From Panopea generosa (Eukaryota > Mollusca > Bivalvia > Adapedonta > Hiatellidae), in contig CM055901.1 of NCBI GenBank assembly GCA_029582155.1, forward strand, positions 51,403,206-51,467,205: DNA of 64,000 bases, read 5' to 3'. Positions 37,076 through 48,935 of this stretch are shown piece after piece; the stretch's first letter is position 1; every line of letters begins with the position of its first letter. The translations under genes were made by a program, and so were the position numbers. The notes under the pieces were generated by a model. That model ran no database searches. It had not been told where the DNA came from and saw only the letters and a program-made list of their open reading frames with translations.

Positions 37076-38736
37076 CAAGAGGCCCAAGAGGCTGCTCTAC
37101 TGACTCATGAACCCTCGGGGCGAGGTCATATTATCCCTAGGGACACCTTTTGAACAAATCTAATAATACTATAGTTGGTCATCATTACTACATAAACATT
37201 TTGAAAATCTGTGGGCCGTTCATGAGAAGAAGATTTTTTAAGATTTGGACTATTTTTAGTAACGGCGGCCATCTTGAATTTCAGATCGAAAAAATAAATC
37301 TTCTGTATAGTCTCCTATGCAACAGAAACATACATGTGAAGTTTCAGCTTAATTGGCCTAGTGGTTTCAGAATAAATGAAAGAAAAAGAGAATTTTCTGT
37401 TTTCCCATAGTGTGTAAAATTCTAAGTCCCCTTACAGGGCCCCTATAAAGTTTAGCCCCTTAATTCTTATCTGCAATCAAACCCCTACACATAGGGATAA
37501 TTTATGCCAAATATGAACAAATCTGACATACCGGTTGTCAAGAAAAGATTTTAGTAATTCCCAATTTTTACACTTTTGGGGCCCTTCCTGACCCATTAAG
37601 ACAGTGGAACCCAGTCATTTTTACAAATATGAACCTCCTTCACCAAACAATGCTTCTGTGAAGATATAGGCAAAATCATTTCCATTTATTTAAAAAAAAC
37701 AAAAAATATTATGACATGTATCCCCAAATTAAACCCTCGGGGCGGGGTCATATTTAACCGTAGGGACACCATTTGAACAAATCTAACAATATTACAGTTG
37801 GTCATCATTACTACATAAACATTTTGAAAATCTGTTGGGCCGTCCATGAGAAGAAGATTTTTTAAGTATTGGACTATTTTTAGTAATGGCGGCCATCTTG
37901 AATTTCAGATCGAAAAAAAAAAAAATCTTCTGTATAATCTCCTATGCAACAGAAACATACATGTGAAGTTTCAGCTTAATTGGCCTAGTGGCTTCAGAAT
38001 AAATGAAAGAAAAAGAGAATTTTCTGTTTTTTCCCATAGTATCCCTATGTAAAATTCTAAGTCCCCTTACAGGACCCCTATAAATTTTAGTCCCTTAATT
38101 ATTATCTGCAATCAAACCCCTACACATAGGGATAATTTATGCCAAACATGAACAAATCTGACATACCGGTTGTCAAGAAAACGATTTTAGTAATTCCCAA
38201 TTTTTACCCTTTTGGGGCCCCTCCTGACCCCTTAAGACAGTGGAACCCATTCATTTTTACAAATCTGAACCTCCTTCACCAAACAATGCTTCTGTGAAGA
38301 AATAGGCAAAATCATTTCCATTTTTAAAAAAAAAAAAAAAAAATATTATAATCACATGTGTCCCCTAATTGAACCCTCGGGGCGGGGTCATATTTAACCG
38401 TAGGGACACCATTTGAACAAATCTAACAATACTATAGTTGGTCATCATTACTACATAAACATTTTGAAAATCTGTTGGGCCGTTCATGAGAAGAAGATTT
38501 TTTAAGTTTTGGACTATTTTTAGTAATGGCGGCCATCTTGAATTTCAGATCGAAAAAAAAAATTCTTCTGTATAGTCTCCTATGCAACAGAAACATGCAT
38601 GTGAAGTTTCAGCTTAATTGGCCTAGTGGTTTCAGAGAAAGTGCTGCTAACAGACGACAGACGACAGACGAGACGACAGTCGACAGACAACGCGCCATCG
38701 CATAAGCACTTCTGGCCTTTGGCCAGTAGAGCTAAA
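37076..38736 (+). mobile_element. 1.66-kb non-autonomous element with internal tandem units and 3' hairpin
   Basis: It starts caagaggcccaagaggctgc and ends with ggcctttggccagtagagct followed by aaaaa. Inside, a 622-bp unit (from 37112), a 640-bp unit (from 37734) and a partial third (from 38374) are over 90% alike by eye. Each begins ccctcggggcg and contains gcggccatcttgaatttcag and agtttcagcttaattggcct. A gacgacagacgacagacgag stretch precedes a 29-bp hairpin at 38705-38733. Repeats with the same aagaggcccaagaggc start and ggccnnnggcc hairpin end are familiar in bivalve genomes. The variable number of core units recalls pearl/Helitron-like elements, but the class is my inference. There is no enzyme gene. 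Confidence 0.75.
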
Positions 38737-39029
38737 AAACACATCATACTATAAATTACTGGGTTAAACGTTATGAAAACTTAAAAAGACTGTTCAGAAA
38801 TTGATATTACAACTTATTTAAAGATAACAGACTAGACATTTTATGAATACTGACCCTGAAGATAAGAACTCTGCACTAGGTACCCTTCCAAGTTTCATGT
38901 AAATCCTTTGACAACTTTCGGGTTAAATGAACAACATTTCCCACAACAAGGTCCTGAAGAGTCACATGAGTAAAAATCATCAGAAAGGAAGATGTCAATA
39001 ATATGTGCAACTGTAATTTGGAACTGACA

Positions 39030-39120
39030 AACTTTCTCACATAACTCTAACCTACGACCTTATTGGTGAGATGTAAGTGATCTTGAGATGGCACCTTAGA
39101 TCACTCAGCCACAGAGAAAA
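39030..39120 (-). mobile_element. SINE fragment (family D)
   Basis: Gacaaactttctcacataac, ctaacctacgaccttattgg and gatcttgagatggcacctta match the tRNA-proximal part of family D. Confidence 0.6.
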
Positions 39121-39704
39121 CCATGCAAACACTCTGCGAGATAAAAAATACAATAAATACATATATACAAAACGTTAAGTTCAAGAAACACTTAATTTCT
39201 GAATGAAACACTCTTGAACAACAATGGACAATGAGTGATCTGTATATAAAGTACACTAACAATACAACAAAAGCATGTGAAACATATTATCCGCTTCACC
39301 GACTTCATCTGATTATCGCACTTCATCATCATTAACCCATACATCACCTAACTGACTGATAATGTGTATTACAACATTGAATAATACAGATGAAATATGG
39401 TTCAATATGGTAACCAATTGTCGAGTGGGCGCTGTTTGCACGGTTACCAATTGTTCACTGGGCGCTGTCTACACAGTTACCAATTGTGGACTGGGTGTTC
39501 ATTATGTTTCTGATACTTGGTGACCAATCTACAGCTGGATATGCACAAAAAGAAAGTTTTATCATAATGTTCACCAAGTGCAGGAAGAAAAGACAGGAAC
39601 ATGGAGCCCTAATATTGTTATCAATGGTTATTTTTCTATATGTTTCTTTAACATACAAAAGATGAGTTGATGTTTTAATAAATATCTCTTAGCAAACTAA
39701 TTGC

Positions 39705-39925
39705 ATTGTTTGGCATTTAGCCAACTTAAATTCACCAATTTTCGTTCAAATCACCATGATGTCAGCACACTCAAAGCACTGCAACACTAGAGTATACTAT
39801 CAGACATGCATTATTATGCACCACCCTAGAACCATTTTTAAGTCTTTTGAGTATAACCCAGCCATTGGGGCTAAGCTAACAATTTTCTGCAAAACTTTAT
39901 CCATCACTGCTTACACTATCTGGCC
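39705..39925 (-). mobile_element. Heavily decayed SINE (family A-like)
   Basis: Tttggcatttagccaactta, caccatgatgtcagcacact and accatttttaagtcttttga follow the order of family A reversed, with many changes. Confidence 0.45.
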
Positions 39926-39994
39926 AGGGTAGTGGCAGCACAGCTGCACTATGTCATACAGTCAAAAAACCCTATCACTCATTTTCTTTTCTTT

Positions 39995-40170
39995 GAATGG
40001 GGTTTTAAACTATTACAATACAGGACAGAACATACATGTATAATGGCATATCAAGTTTTATTGGTGACTTAAGACCTCATATCGAATCTGGGGATAACCG
40101 ATAGTCCTTCAGCAAGCAACGAGCAAACTTTATCACTCATCCATTTCCCTTGTATGCAGCCTTAAATGGT
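39995..40170 (-). mobile_element. SINE fragment (family D)
   Basis: Aatggggttttaaactatta, aatggcatatcaagttttat and gacttaagacctcatatcga match family D. It ends before a recognisable tRNA-like head. Confidence 0.55.
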
Positions 40171-40359
40171 CTAGAACATGCACACAAAACGCACAAAGTA
40201 GGTAAACAATTAAACACAATTCATCATAAAAATCAGTGTTGTTCAAAACTTAAATGATTTTTTTAAAAATTTATGTATCACTTGATAAAGTTTACGTAGT
40301 CTTAAATAGCAATAAAAAAATTGTGTTGTAAATTATTGTAAAATTCATTAAACAAAAAC

Positions 40360-40985
40360 GCTGCAGATGTGGTCAAAAGGTAGAGCGTCTCCCTCACATA
40401 TGGAAGGTCATGGGTTCAATCCCTGGTTGGGTCATAGCAAAGACTAGAAAAATGGTATTGACACTTCCTTCTATAGTTATAGGTCTGGTCAGCACAGTGT
40501 AAGTTATTGTTGTTGTGTGGTGTTTAGCGTTGCTTTTAACAATTTTTCAGTCATATCGCGATGGTGTCTACTTGAGACAGTGTTCTGAGCACTGTCACAC
40601 TGGAGTATCATGCCACAGACACATGGTATGATACCCCACCCAGTCACATTATACTGACACCGAGCCGATCAGACCTAGAACTCTCCTCTAAATGCTTAGC
40701 ATCAAGCGAGGAAACTTCTAGTACCATTTTTAAAGTCTTTGGTATGACCCGGTCGGGGATCGGACTCATGACCTTCCGCATGCGAGGCGGACACTCTACC
40801 ACTAGACCATGCTGCAGTCTCACAGTGTAAGTATAATATGACTGGGTGGATAATCATATCATGTGTCTGTCGCATGTGACACTCCGATGTGACAATGCTT
40901 AGAATATTGTCTCACGTAGACACAATCGCAAAATGACTGAAAAATTGTTGAAAGTGACGCCTGAAACACCATACAACACCATAAT
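40360..40985 (+). mobile_element. tRNA-derived SINE (family A) split by a second SINE
   Basis: The head (aaggtagagcgtctccctca, gggttcaatccctgg) and first body half run to 40503. The rest of the body (tataatatgactgggtggat and the gactgaaaaattgttgaaag end) resumes at 40832. The gap is exactly the inverted SINE at 40504-40820 plus its duplicated target. Confidence 0.9.
40504..40820 (-). mobile_element. tRNA-derived SINE (family A) nested in another, 11-bp TSD
   Basis: A full-length reversed copy. Its tRNA-like head at the right end reads tggtctagtggtagagtgtc with anticodon-arm sequence cgcctcgcatgcgg. Perfect direct repeats cacagtgtaag at 40493-40503 and 40821-40831 flank it and restore the host SINE. 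It inserted later than the surrounding copy. Confidence 0.93.
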
Positions 40986-42339
40986 ACAATATATTATTTG
41001 TATTACAAAAGGACATTATTGCTTTATTATTTGTTTTAGGAACACTGCTTTGTAGGATAAGAAAAAGAAAAAGTTCAAAGGAGAAAACGTCAGAAAATAC
41101 GATTTTGTCAAACAGCAATGAGGATAACACTGGCAACCGACATGCACAAATGGTTGTCAGGAAAGTATCCAGTTACTTCATAAAAACATTGTGTTTATAG
41201 GATAAGTTAAACAAAGTGTAATAAACACTTCAAATTTGTTTTAAAGACATTTATTTAATCTGGAAGTTTGTATTATTTGACAATGGAGAAACATTGATCA
41301 GAGCAAATTCTTTCTGAAAATGTTTTTTTTTTTTTTAGTGGCATACTCGCTGTATAATAAAAAATATGTTGTAAAAAAAGTATTCAGTTGGAACAAATAG
41401 AACAATACCTTATCAACATCACCATTCTCAATGCTACAACGAAATCCATGTTAGTCAGTCTTAATTAATACACATTTATACACACAAGAAGTAATATCCA
41501 ATTTTAAATTCCAGCACCAATTAATAATTTCATAATTTTTTTTACATACTCTTCTTTTTTTTCCTTCTAAATCTCATCTCCAGATATTATACAGGTTAAA
41601 ATATAAAAGGATGCTTTATCCACAATCCAACAACTCCCCAGGTGTTCATACAGCGTGTATAATAACAAATATCACACTATACAGTACATCCCCCCATATA
41701 TACATCCCACATCATATATCACACAACCAGACAGTTTAACCTGTAAGGAGATTGTCAGAATCTATGTTGGCTGTTCAATTATTACCGCTTGTCTATTTCT
41801 TCTTGTCTATTTCTTCGTAAGACTGTCACTATTCGAGAGTGTCACAAATATTGCTTTAAAAACTTTATCCCATCTGCAGAATATTTTATTCACACCACAT
41901 AATACACAAACTTATTCCATCTACAGTATACATTCTCCATCTGAACTTGACACCACGTTTTATGCGCCACTGATTTCCATGTTAAGTTATAAATTGGGCA
42001 GGCCATTCTTACCTTTCCCTTATATTTAATTTAAAGCGTTAAGATACACACCTATGGCAATGTTTAACTGCCTACTTGAGACATTTGTTTACATTTAAAC
42101 AGCTTCAATTTGTTCATCTCACTAGTTCTACTACTACATGTGTTTTCTTAGATTATAAAATATTATTATTTTTATAGCTCTTCTACTTGGCACACATTTC
42201 AAAGCAAGCAAGATGTTTTACATTTAACAAGAGCACACTTCAGGATTAGGGAATGTAAACCATTATAAGTTTATTTATATCAAATATTAGTTGTAACTGT
42301 CATTTGAGTGCTTGATATGATTGAATTCCTGTCCAGTCA
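40986..42339. other. No recognised feature
   Basis: A 124-codon plus frame at 41655-42029 has one hydrophobic stretch (VGCSIITACLFLLVYFFV). It shows no family resemblance, no clear initiation context and no splice support, so I do not call it. Confidence 0.4.
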
Positions 42340-43914
42340 TAGTCTCTCCCACCTCTGGATATGTGGGTAAGTAGTCAGACTTGCAGAGATTAGCACTGCC
42401 TTACTACTGGTTTACAGTACCATTATCAGATCCTAGGAATAATAATTAGTGTTCCGGTCACCGTTAATGACAAAAATTCTGTTGAAAAATGCAAGAAATT
42501 CCAACACAGGAAATTCCAACTTTTAAAGTTTATTATTTTATGAAAATACTAACACCACATTATAATTTTATTTATAACACAAAATCAAATCTACTCTCTG
42601 ATGATATGAAAGGAAATCAATATGAAATTTTAAGTAGCATTACAACGACTACAGTAAATATATGGTACAATATAAAAAATATTGACTCAAAACATAGAAA
42701 AAATACAATAACTGACTCAAAGTGATAGATACAACAATTTACTCAAAACATGATACACAATACCAATAATTGACAAAGATGTGTTCCACAAAAAACAGCA
42801 ATAGGCAAAGGACATCTCAATCTTAAATCATATAATAGAAGATTAGAGCTTATAATATTACAATACTAAAAACATATAAAACTTCACCATAGTTTAAAGT
42901 TTGCAAAAGGTCAAACATACTTGGGTGGTACGGCTCCCAATTTTGTTAACTAATACCAAATAACAACACAACAGAAGTGAATAAATCTTACACCAAGTGT
43001 AATAGTAACTAGTGTGGTACACAGAGACATAAAAATGGCACAAAATCTTAACTATTTCATTTTATCAATAACCCCCTGCTGACCTGCACTGACCCCTTGT
43101 TAGTTCAAGGATAAATAAAATAAAACTAATTTTGGCAGAGTTGTGGTAAATATCAGTAGAATAAAGATCAAATAAGTAACCTATATACTGGTCCATTACA
43201 AGGTAGCCAGTATCTTCCAAACCTTATTTTATAAAACAATCCATAGGTTGTAGAGAAACAGCGTGGACAAGAATTTGGTCACAACCAGAATCAAAGGGCC
43301 ACAACTCTGTGAAAAATTATCAAACCGGTACACACTGCACTTAGTAACGATGCAACTATATGCTTCCCCCTTTGGGGGGAGCATAATAAACCAGTCATAA
43401 AGAATTAAAGATATATATAATACCGATCAATAACATTTTCTATATAATCTTTGAAAATCAGTATATTTGGTGTTAATGTTCGACACCGTTCTTCTTCAAT
43501 TTTGTTGTTGAGAACCTCGGGGAAGATTGGACTCAGTCCAATTGAGTTTTCTCATAAAATGAAGTCACTTTTATTATTTGAACCATTTCGGGGATTATAT
43601 GAGAGCCATACTACTTAATACTCTGCTGGATAACATGTTAACATTGGTTAATTACTCTCAGGTAAGCTAACAATAAAACAAGTGACCTCCTGTAAAGAAG
43701 CATGTAAAGGTGCAGTTGACCCACCCCCAGCCCCGAGATTGGGATTTGGTCATAAGTATTTTCAATTTAGTCCCAGACAAAATCAATTTTAAGACAAAAT
43801 ATTGTTTTATACAACTACAGATTTCAATTTCCCCATTATCACAGTTGTGTGTTTAGATTGATACTCCTATTAAGCTCTCTCTGGAGAGATTGGACACGGC
43901 TTTATTTATCTTAC
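42340..43914. other. No recognised feature apart from a SINE-like scrap
   Basis: Cccacctctggatatgtggg and taagtagtcagacttgcaga at 42350-42385 recall family B reversed. Nothing else is supported. Confidence 0.35.
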
Positions 43915-44047
43915 TTGATTGATTTTTCCCTTCTTCCCTTTGATCATTAAGAAACATTGATGGAGAGCTCTCTTGTGACATACATTCCCCGACTCTTGTA
44001 AATTGTAATACAAACCCACATATTACCTTCATAACATTGTACAACAT
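43915..44047 (-). CDS. Candidate alternative N-terminal exon of the PHACTR-like gene (speculative)
   Basis: A minus-strand frame from ATG 44047 (or ATG 43981, MSQESSPSMFLNDQREEG) runs to a donor-like ATCAA|gtaagat at 43914. It leaves one base (A), the phase that the exon ending at 13862 requires, and the junction would read Asn then KKKNGDL. The peptide is short and polar, as expected for alternative PHACTR N-termini. The phase match has a one-in-three chance of being accidental and there is no promoter evidence, so confidence is low. Confidence 0.2.
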
Positions 44048-44071
44048 ACATCACCTATTAACATGGATGTA

Positions 44072-44240
44072 GGATGATTGATTGATTGATTGAATATTTA
44101 GCATCATTTTAATGCCATCGAGGGCTAACAGACGATCAGTTAACCTAACCAGTGTTTCCTGGGATCCTGAAAGGTTAACCAGTACTCGAGCACACCCCAT
44201 CTCCGCAAGTAACTGATAACTTCCCCACATGAATCAGCAG
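44072..44240 (-). mobile_element. SINE (family B), partial
   Basis: Gattgattgattgattgaat, ttaacctaaccagtgtttcc and cgagcacaccccatctccgc match 21136-21416. The tRNA-like head is missing. Confidence 0.75.
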
Positions 44241-44294
44241 TTGTAGGATGAAGGGGTGCAGGGGCTTCGAATTGCTTTTTTTCTTGAAAAACAA

Positions 44295-44455
44295 TTTATT
44301 GCAACTTATACCAATCATGCTTGAAGTCTGTGTAGAACCAGTATAATGCAAATGCGGCTAACATGTCTTGTTCAAGGACACCAAATCGCCGTGGCCAAGG
44401 ATCAAACCCAAAACCCTCCGATCTTATGTCTGATGCTCTACTACTAGATCACGCA
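44295..44455 (-). mobile_element. tRNA-derived SINE (family C), diverged
   Basis: Caacttataccaatcatgct and gtgtagaaccagtataatgc lead, in reverse, to a tRNA-like head (gatctagtagtagagcatca, gggtttgatccttgg). Confidence 0.65.
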
Positions 44456-44584
44456 ACAATTAAATCTACATTCGGAAAGATGGTTCTAATTTGCTAACAG
44501 AAAACAGCAAAACGTCTCATTTGTAGACCAATCCAGAATATGGGTGCACGAATTCTAGTAGTTCTTCACACTAAATAACCCATG

Positions 44585-44838
44585 GACAAAGTTTTGTTTG
44601 TTTAAATGGGGTTTAATGCCATTTTAAACACATTTCAGGCTATATATGGCATATTCATTTTTATTGGTGGAGGAAGATCTCAGACTGCATCAGAATGAGC
44701 GAAACCACCGTCTTTCCACAAGTAAATAGAAACTTTCTCACAAAGTTTTTGGAGCGAGCGAGACTCGAACCTACGACCTTAGTGGTGAGAGTTAGGTGAT
44801 CTTGAGACGGTGCCTCAGACCACTTGGTCACAGAAGAC
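44585..44838 (-). mobile_element. tRNA-derived SINE (family D), best copy
   Basis: Aatggggtttaatgccattt, ggctatatatggcatattca, ggaggaagatctcagactgc and acaagtaaatagaaactttc precede the reversed tRNA-like head (accaagtggtctgaggcacc, gtaggttcgagtctcgctcg). The GGTTCGAGTC B box and a Leu/Ser-type D arm suggest a tRNA-Leu or tRNA-Ser origin. Confidence 0.85.
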
Positions 44839-45627
44839 CCCGGATAAACTTTGGTTGGTCTGTGCCATATAATTTTAACAAAACACAACTTTAAGTATCA
44901 GTTTTAAGAACAACTACCAATTACCCAACTATGGTCCAAATATTGCAACTTTGGGCCAAACAAATTGTCAGAACTTATCATAAAAACACAACATAGAAAT
45001 GCTGGCAGTGACACCACCATAACAACCTGCAGAGAAACACTATTTTTTCTAATTTTCTTTCGAAACATGCAACAAAAACTAAATTTTAAAAATTTAATAA
45101 GTTCCTTACCAACAATTGATTTGGTTGAACACAACATTTCAATAAATAATTAAATAATAACTTGCATTGTGCATTGCAGTACTTACTACCTTATAATGTT
45201 GTCAATCACTGTGTTGCCTAATTAGACAATCCTACTGGTTAGACATGTCCAAGGTGCTTGTCTCCGTACAACCATACATACAATGTAAGACAGAGTATAA
45301 TTAATGGTCATTTCTGGCATAACTTAGATAGAGGATGATGCTCTTCCTACACATTGCCCTAATTAATTATTGTCACTGGTGGTTCAGTCAACTTTATGTC
45401 CATGTATGGCCACGTACGTCCATGTGATGGAACTGTGGTGTAATTGACAACATGAGAAGGTTTTATGACATTTAATAAGGAACATCCCTGATGACTTAAT
45501 TTTGAAGACTGTAAATGGAAATCTGTCCTGGAGACAGTGCTATAGGTCAAGTGAATATTTGTATACTGTTGCTGTTAAGAGTAACATGGTGAATGCTTGG
45601 GTAGAGATACTAAACATAATATTATAA
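44839..45627. other. No recognised feature
   Basis: Unique AT-rich sequence. Small open frames on both strands lack support. Confidence 0.4.
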
Positions 45628-45848
45628 CAGATACAGAACAGGATGAATGTAAACAGATACAGAACAGGTTGAATATACATATAACATATACAGAACAGGG
45701 TGAATGTAAACAGATACAGAACAGGTTGAATATACATATAACATATACAGAACAGGGTGAATGTAAACAGATACAGAACAGGTTGAATATACATATAACA
45801 TATACAGAACAGGGTGAATGTAAACAGATACAGAACAGGTTGAATATA
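45628..45848. repeat. 57-bp minisatellite, left part, near-identical units
   Basis: Four units of acagatacagaacaggttga, atatacatataacatataca and gaacagggtgaatgtaa are essentially identical here. The array is interrupted at 45849 by a transposon and continues at 47014. Confidence 0.97.
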
Positions 45849-47011
45849 CAGTATAACTTCCATATATCAAACTTCAATATATCGAATTTCTCTGTATATC
45901 AAACATTTTCTCAAGTCCCAACTTTTTTCCTTCTAAATCTATATGGAAAAACCGCATATATATCGAAGTTATACATATCGAATTTTTCAGTATATCAAAG
46001 TTTTTCATGGCCCCAAAGAGTCCTTTTACACATCATTAACCATTTATGTATCGAATATCGATAACCTGTTCAAAATTTCTCACAGGAGTGATGTACATGT
46101 ATTTCACACCTGCGGTGCGCCAGTGCGATGATCGTAGGGACAAAGGCCCCGCTGATCATATAGCGTAAAGTCCCTTCGAGTGCTCGGATAAATGTTTGTT
46201 ACGAGTCACACATTAATTAAAATTTGATTACTTAAAGGCAGAATGGTGATAATTTACTGATAAAACACATTAACTTTGTGTATGCAAACATGGCGGCTGC
46301 ATCTGTCATGATTACATATCACCAATTTACCGAAAACGGCTAATTACTGACAAGTGCTGTTAACTACCAAAATTATGGCTAATATTCAATTTAAAATTAA
46401 ACATTAGGCTAATTGATACATCTTCGATAATGCTTCTAAGAATTTACTAATTCATAAACTAAGAACGGTATTAGATCCCTACAGGCCTTACGAGCGGGAT
46501 AACGGTTTTTCTAACGTTCGTGTAAATCACACGCATTGTATGACGTTTAGTTTCGTATCATGTTATCTTACAAGTGTAATTTATGAACATTTATCTATGT
46601 TTATTGTACATGTATGTTGATGTTTTGTTCATGTGTGTTTGTACTAACTGATGTGCTGATGGAATATTCATGTACATGTACATGAATATGCTTATTTTCG
46701 TATACCAGAAGTGCTCCACGTAAGTTTTTATGTTTGTTCATGTTTGTAATGCTTTAGTTATATTGATTTTTAAATGACATGCAGGGATTCAATAAATAAT
46801 AAACACGATTTAATTTTTTTTTTTTTCAACTTACATTTACTAGTAAAAGTATGACAGGTAGATCTACAGTCATATACATGTTGCGATCTCATTACCAATC
46901 AAACTTTTACCATTACCATCGAGAGATCCAGACATGCACATATATCGAAGTCCTGGTATATCAAACTTTTCATGACGGTCCCCTGAACTTCGATATATGG
47001 AAGTTATACTG
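45849..47011. mobile_element. 1,163-bp pogo-like non-autonomous DNA transposon
   Basis: Inverted ends CAGTATAACTTCCATATATC on the left and, reversed, the same 20 bases on the right extend to about 27 bp with two differences. The element is flanked by TA duplications at 45847-45848 and 47012-47013. Removing it and one TA restores a perfect monomer of the 57-bp array. CAGTATAA ends with TA duplication are characteristic of pogo/Tc1-type elements. Further atatatcgaa motifs lie inside both ends. No transposase frame is seen. A short ATG frame near 46290 (MAAASVMITYHQFTENG) has a good start context but stops at once. Confidence 0.92.
46664..46689. repeat. Perfect 26-bp palindrome
   Basis: Atattcatgtaca is followed directly by its reverse complement tgtacatgaatat, inside the pogo-like element. 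Confidence 0.95.
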
Positions 47012-47013
47012 TA

Positions 47014-48003
47014 CATATAACATATACAGAACAGGGTGAATGTAAACAAATACAGAATAGGGTGAATATAGATATAACATACAGAAAAGGTTGAATGTAA
47101 ACAGATACAGAGCAGGGTGAATATAAACAGATACAGAACAAGGTGAATATAAACAGATACAGAACAGGGTGAATATAGAAATAATAGATACAGAACAGGG
47201 TGAATGTAAACAGATACTCAATAGGGTGAATGTAAATATAGCAGATACAGAACAGGGTGAATATAAAAAAGATACAGAACAGGTTGAATATAGATATAAT
47301 AGATACAGAACAGGGTGAATGTATACAGATACAGAACAGGGTGAATATATATATAATAGATACAGAACAGGGTGAATATAAACAGATACAGAACAGGGTG
47401 AATATAAACAGATACAAACAGGTAGAATATAGATATAACAGATACAGAACAGGGTGAATGTAAACAGATACAAACAAGGTGAATATAGATATAACATATA
47501 CAGAACAGGGTGAATGCAAACAGATACAGAACAGGGTGAATATAGATATAATAGATACAGAATAGGGTGAATGTAAACAGATACAGAATAGGGTGAATGT
47601 AAATATAACAGATAAAGAATAGGGTGAATGTAAACAGATACAGAATAGGGTGAATATAAATATAGCAGATACAGAACAGGGTGAATGTAAACAGATACAG
47701 AACAGGGTGAATATAGATATAACAGATACAGAACAGGGTGAATGTAAATATATCAGATACAGAGCAGGGTGAATGTAAATATAACAGATACAGAGCAGGG
47801 TGAATGTAAACAGATACAGAACAGTGTGAATGTAAATATAACACACACAGGACAGGGTGAATGTAAACAGATACAGAACAGTGTGAATGTAAATATAACA
47901 CACACAGAACAGGGTGAATGTTAACAGATACAGAACAGGGTGAATGTTAATATAACAAATACAAAACAGGGTGAATGTAAACAGATACAGAACAGGGTGA
48001 GTT
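47014..48003. repeat. 57-bp minisatellite, right part, diverged units
   Basis: About 17 units continue the array with changes such as gaatatagatataacagata and gaatgtaaatataacaga, and some half-units. The minus strand is open over 175-299 codons in several frames (repeats of the LFCICLHSPCSVSVI type). This is a consequence of the 19-codon period and not evidence of a gene. Confidence 0.96.
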
Positions 48004-48124
48004 TAATCACAGAAAGTCCTCTGTGAGAATATTACCTCATGTGACTATACTCTGGGGTATTTGAACCATGTGACTGTAACCATGAAAAGTCCTCTGTGGA
48101 GATATTGACCTATTTAACTGTAAG

Positions 48125-48255
48125 GTGTAAGGACGGGAGGATTTTATTTATTTTAATTTTTTTTTTTTTTTTTTTTTATGAAAATAAAAAAGGTCCGGCG
48201 GCACAAAAATTAGGGGGCAGGTGGGGATGATAATCTAACAATTAATTTATCATGG
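48125..48255. mobile_element. MITE, right-hand copy of the 14030-14222 family
   Basis: Aggacgggaggattttattt, a T-rich core, attagggggcaggtgggg and the end gatgataatctaacaattaa match. The left inverted end is missing. Confidence 0.75.
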
Positions 48256-48935
48256 CCTAACCAAGATAAGCCATATTTCACAGGTGGGTGTGAATAAGTC
48301 AAGACCACTGTAGGAGATCCATTAGAAACTGGAAAAGTATTTTGGGCATGAAAGAAAGTTTGTTAATTGTTCTGGAGGAATTATTACTCCAGTAATTAAA
48401 TGAAAGTCATTATTCTCATATTTTATGTAAAAGCATAACCAGTTACTATAAACATAGAAAAAAACAGAGCAAAGAGAAATTTGTTCATGAAGTGGATTCC
48501 TCCCAGTCAATTATGTTCCAATAAACACAATATAAACACAGAAGCCAGAAAACCTGCCATTCTTAACAGGTGCTTATACCTGACACAATCATTCAAACAT
48601 CCACTGACTGGAACCTATATATATCAGGTGATAATGTTAGTAGAACAGTTTGATACATAAATAAGGGACAGTTAAAACATAAGATAAATTATATATGATA
48701 TCGTTTGGTAGTTTTCCCCAACTGGTCCAAGCAGCAAGAAGAGAAATTCTAGACCTCAACTGGTTTATGTTCAATACAACGAAAACTGTAATAGCAGTAA
48801 GTAGTGATATTGGTGGTTGAACATCAGTCACTTCCTTTTTCAGTTGAAAGATTTAGAACTTAATAAGCACCAACACAAATATTGTAAAAAAAGATTACAT
48901 TAGGAATTTATATGAAAATGGACAACATTTAAAAC
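48256..48935. other. No recognised feature
   Basis: Unique AT-rich sequence without supported elements. Confidence 0.4.

Noticed and set aside
41655-42029. 124-codon plus-strand frame with a hydrophobic stretch
   Set aside because: No initiation context, homologous motif or splice signal. One membrane-like stretch is common in T-rich sequence.
46287-46345. ATG frame MAAASVMITYHQFTENG in the pogo-like element as a transposase start
   Set aside because: It stops after 17-18 codons and no donor or downstream transposase frame is visible.
47004-47903. 299-codon minus-strand frame of LFCICLHSPCSVSVI repeats
   Set aside because: It is the 57-bp array with a 19-codon period and several alternative frames equally open.
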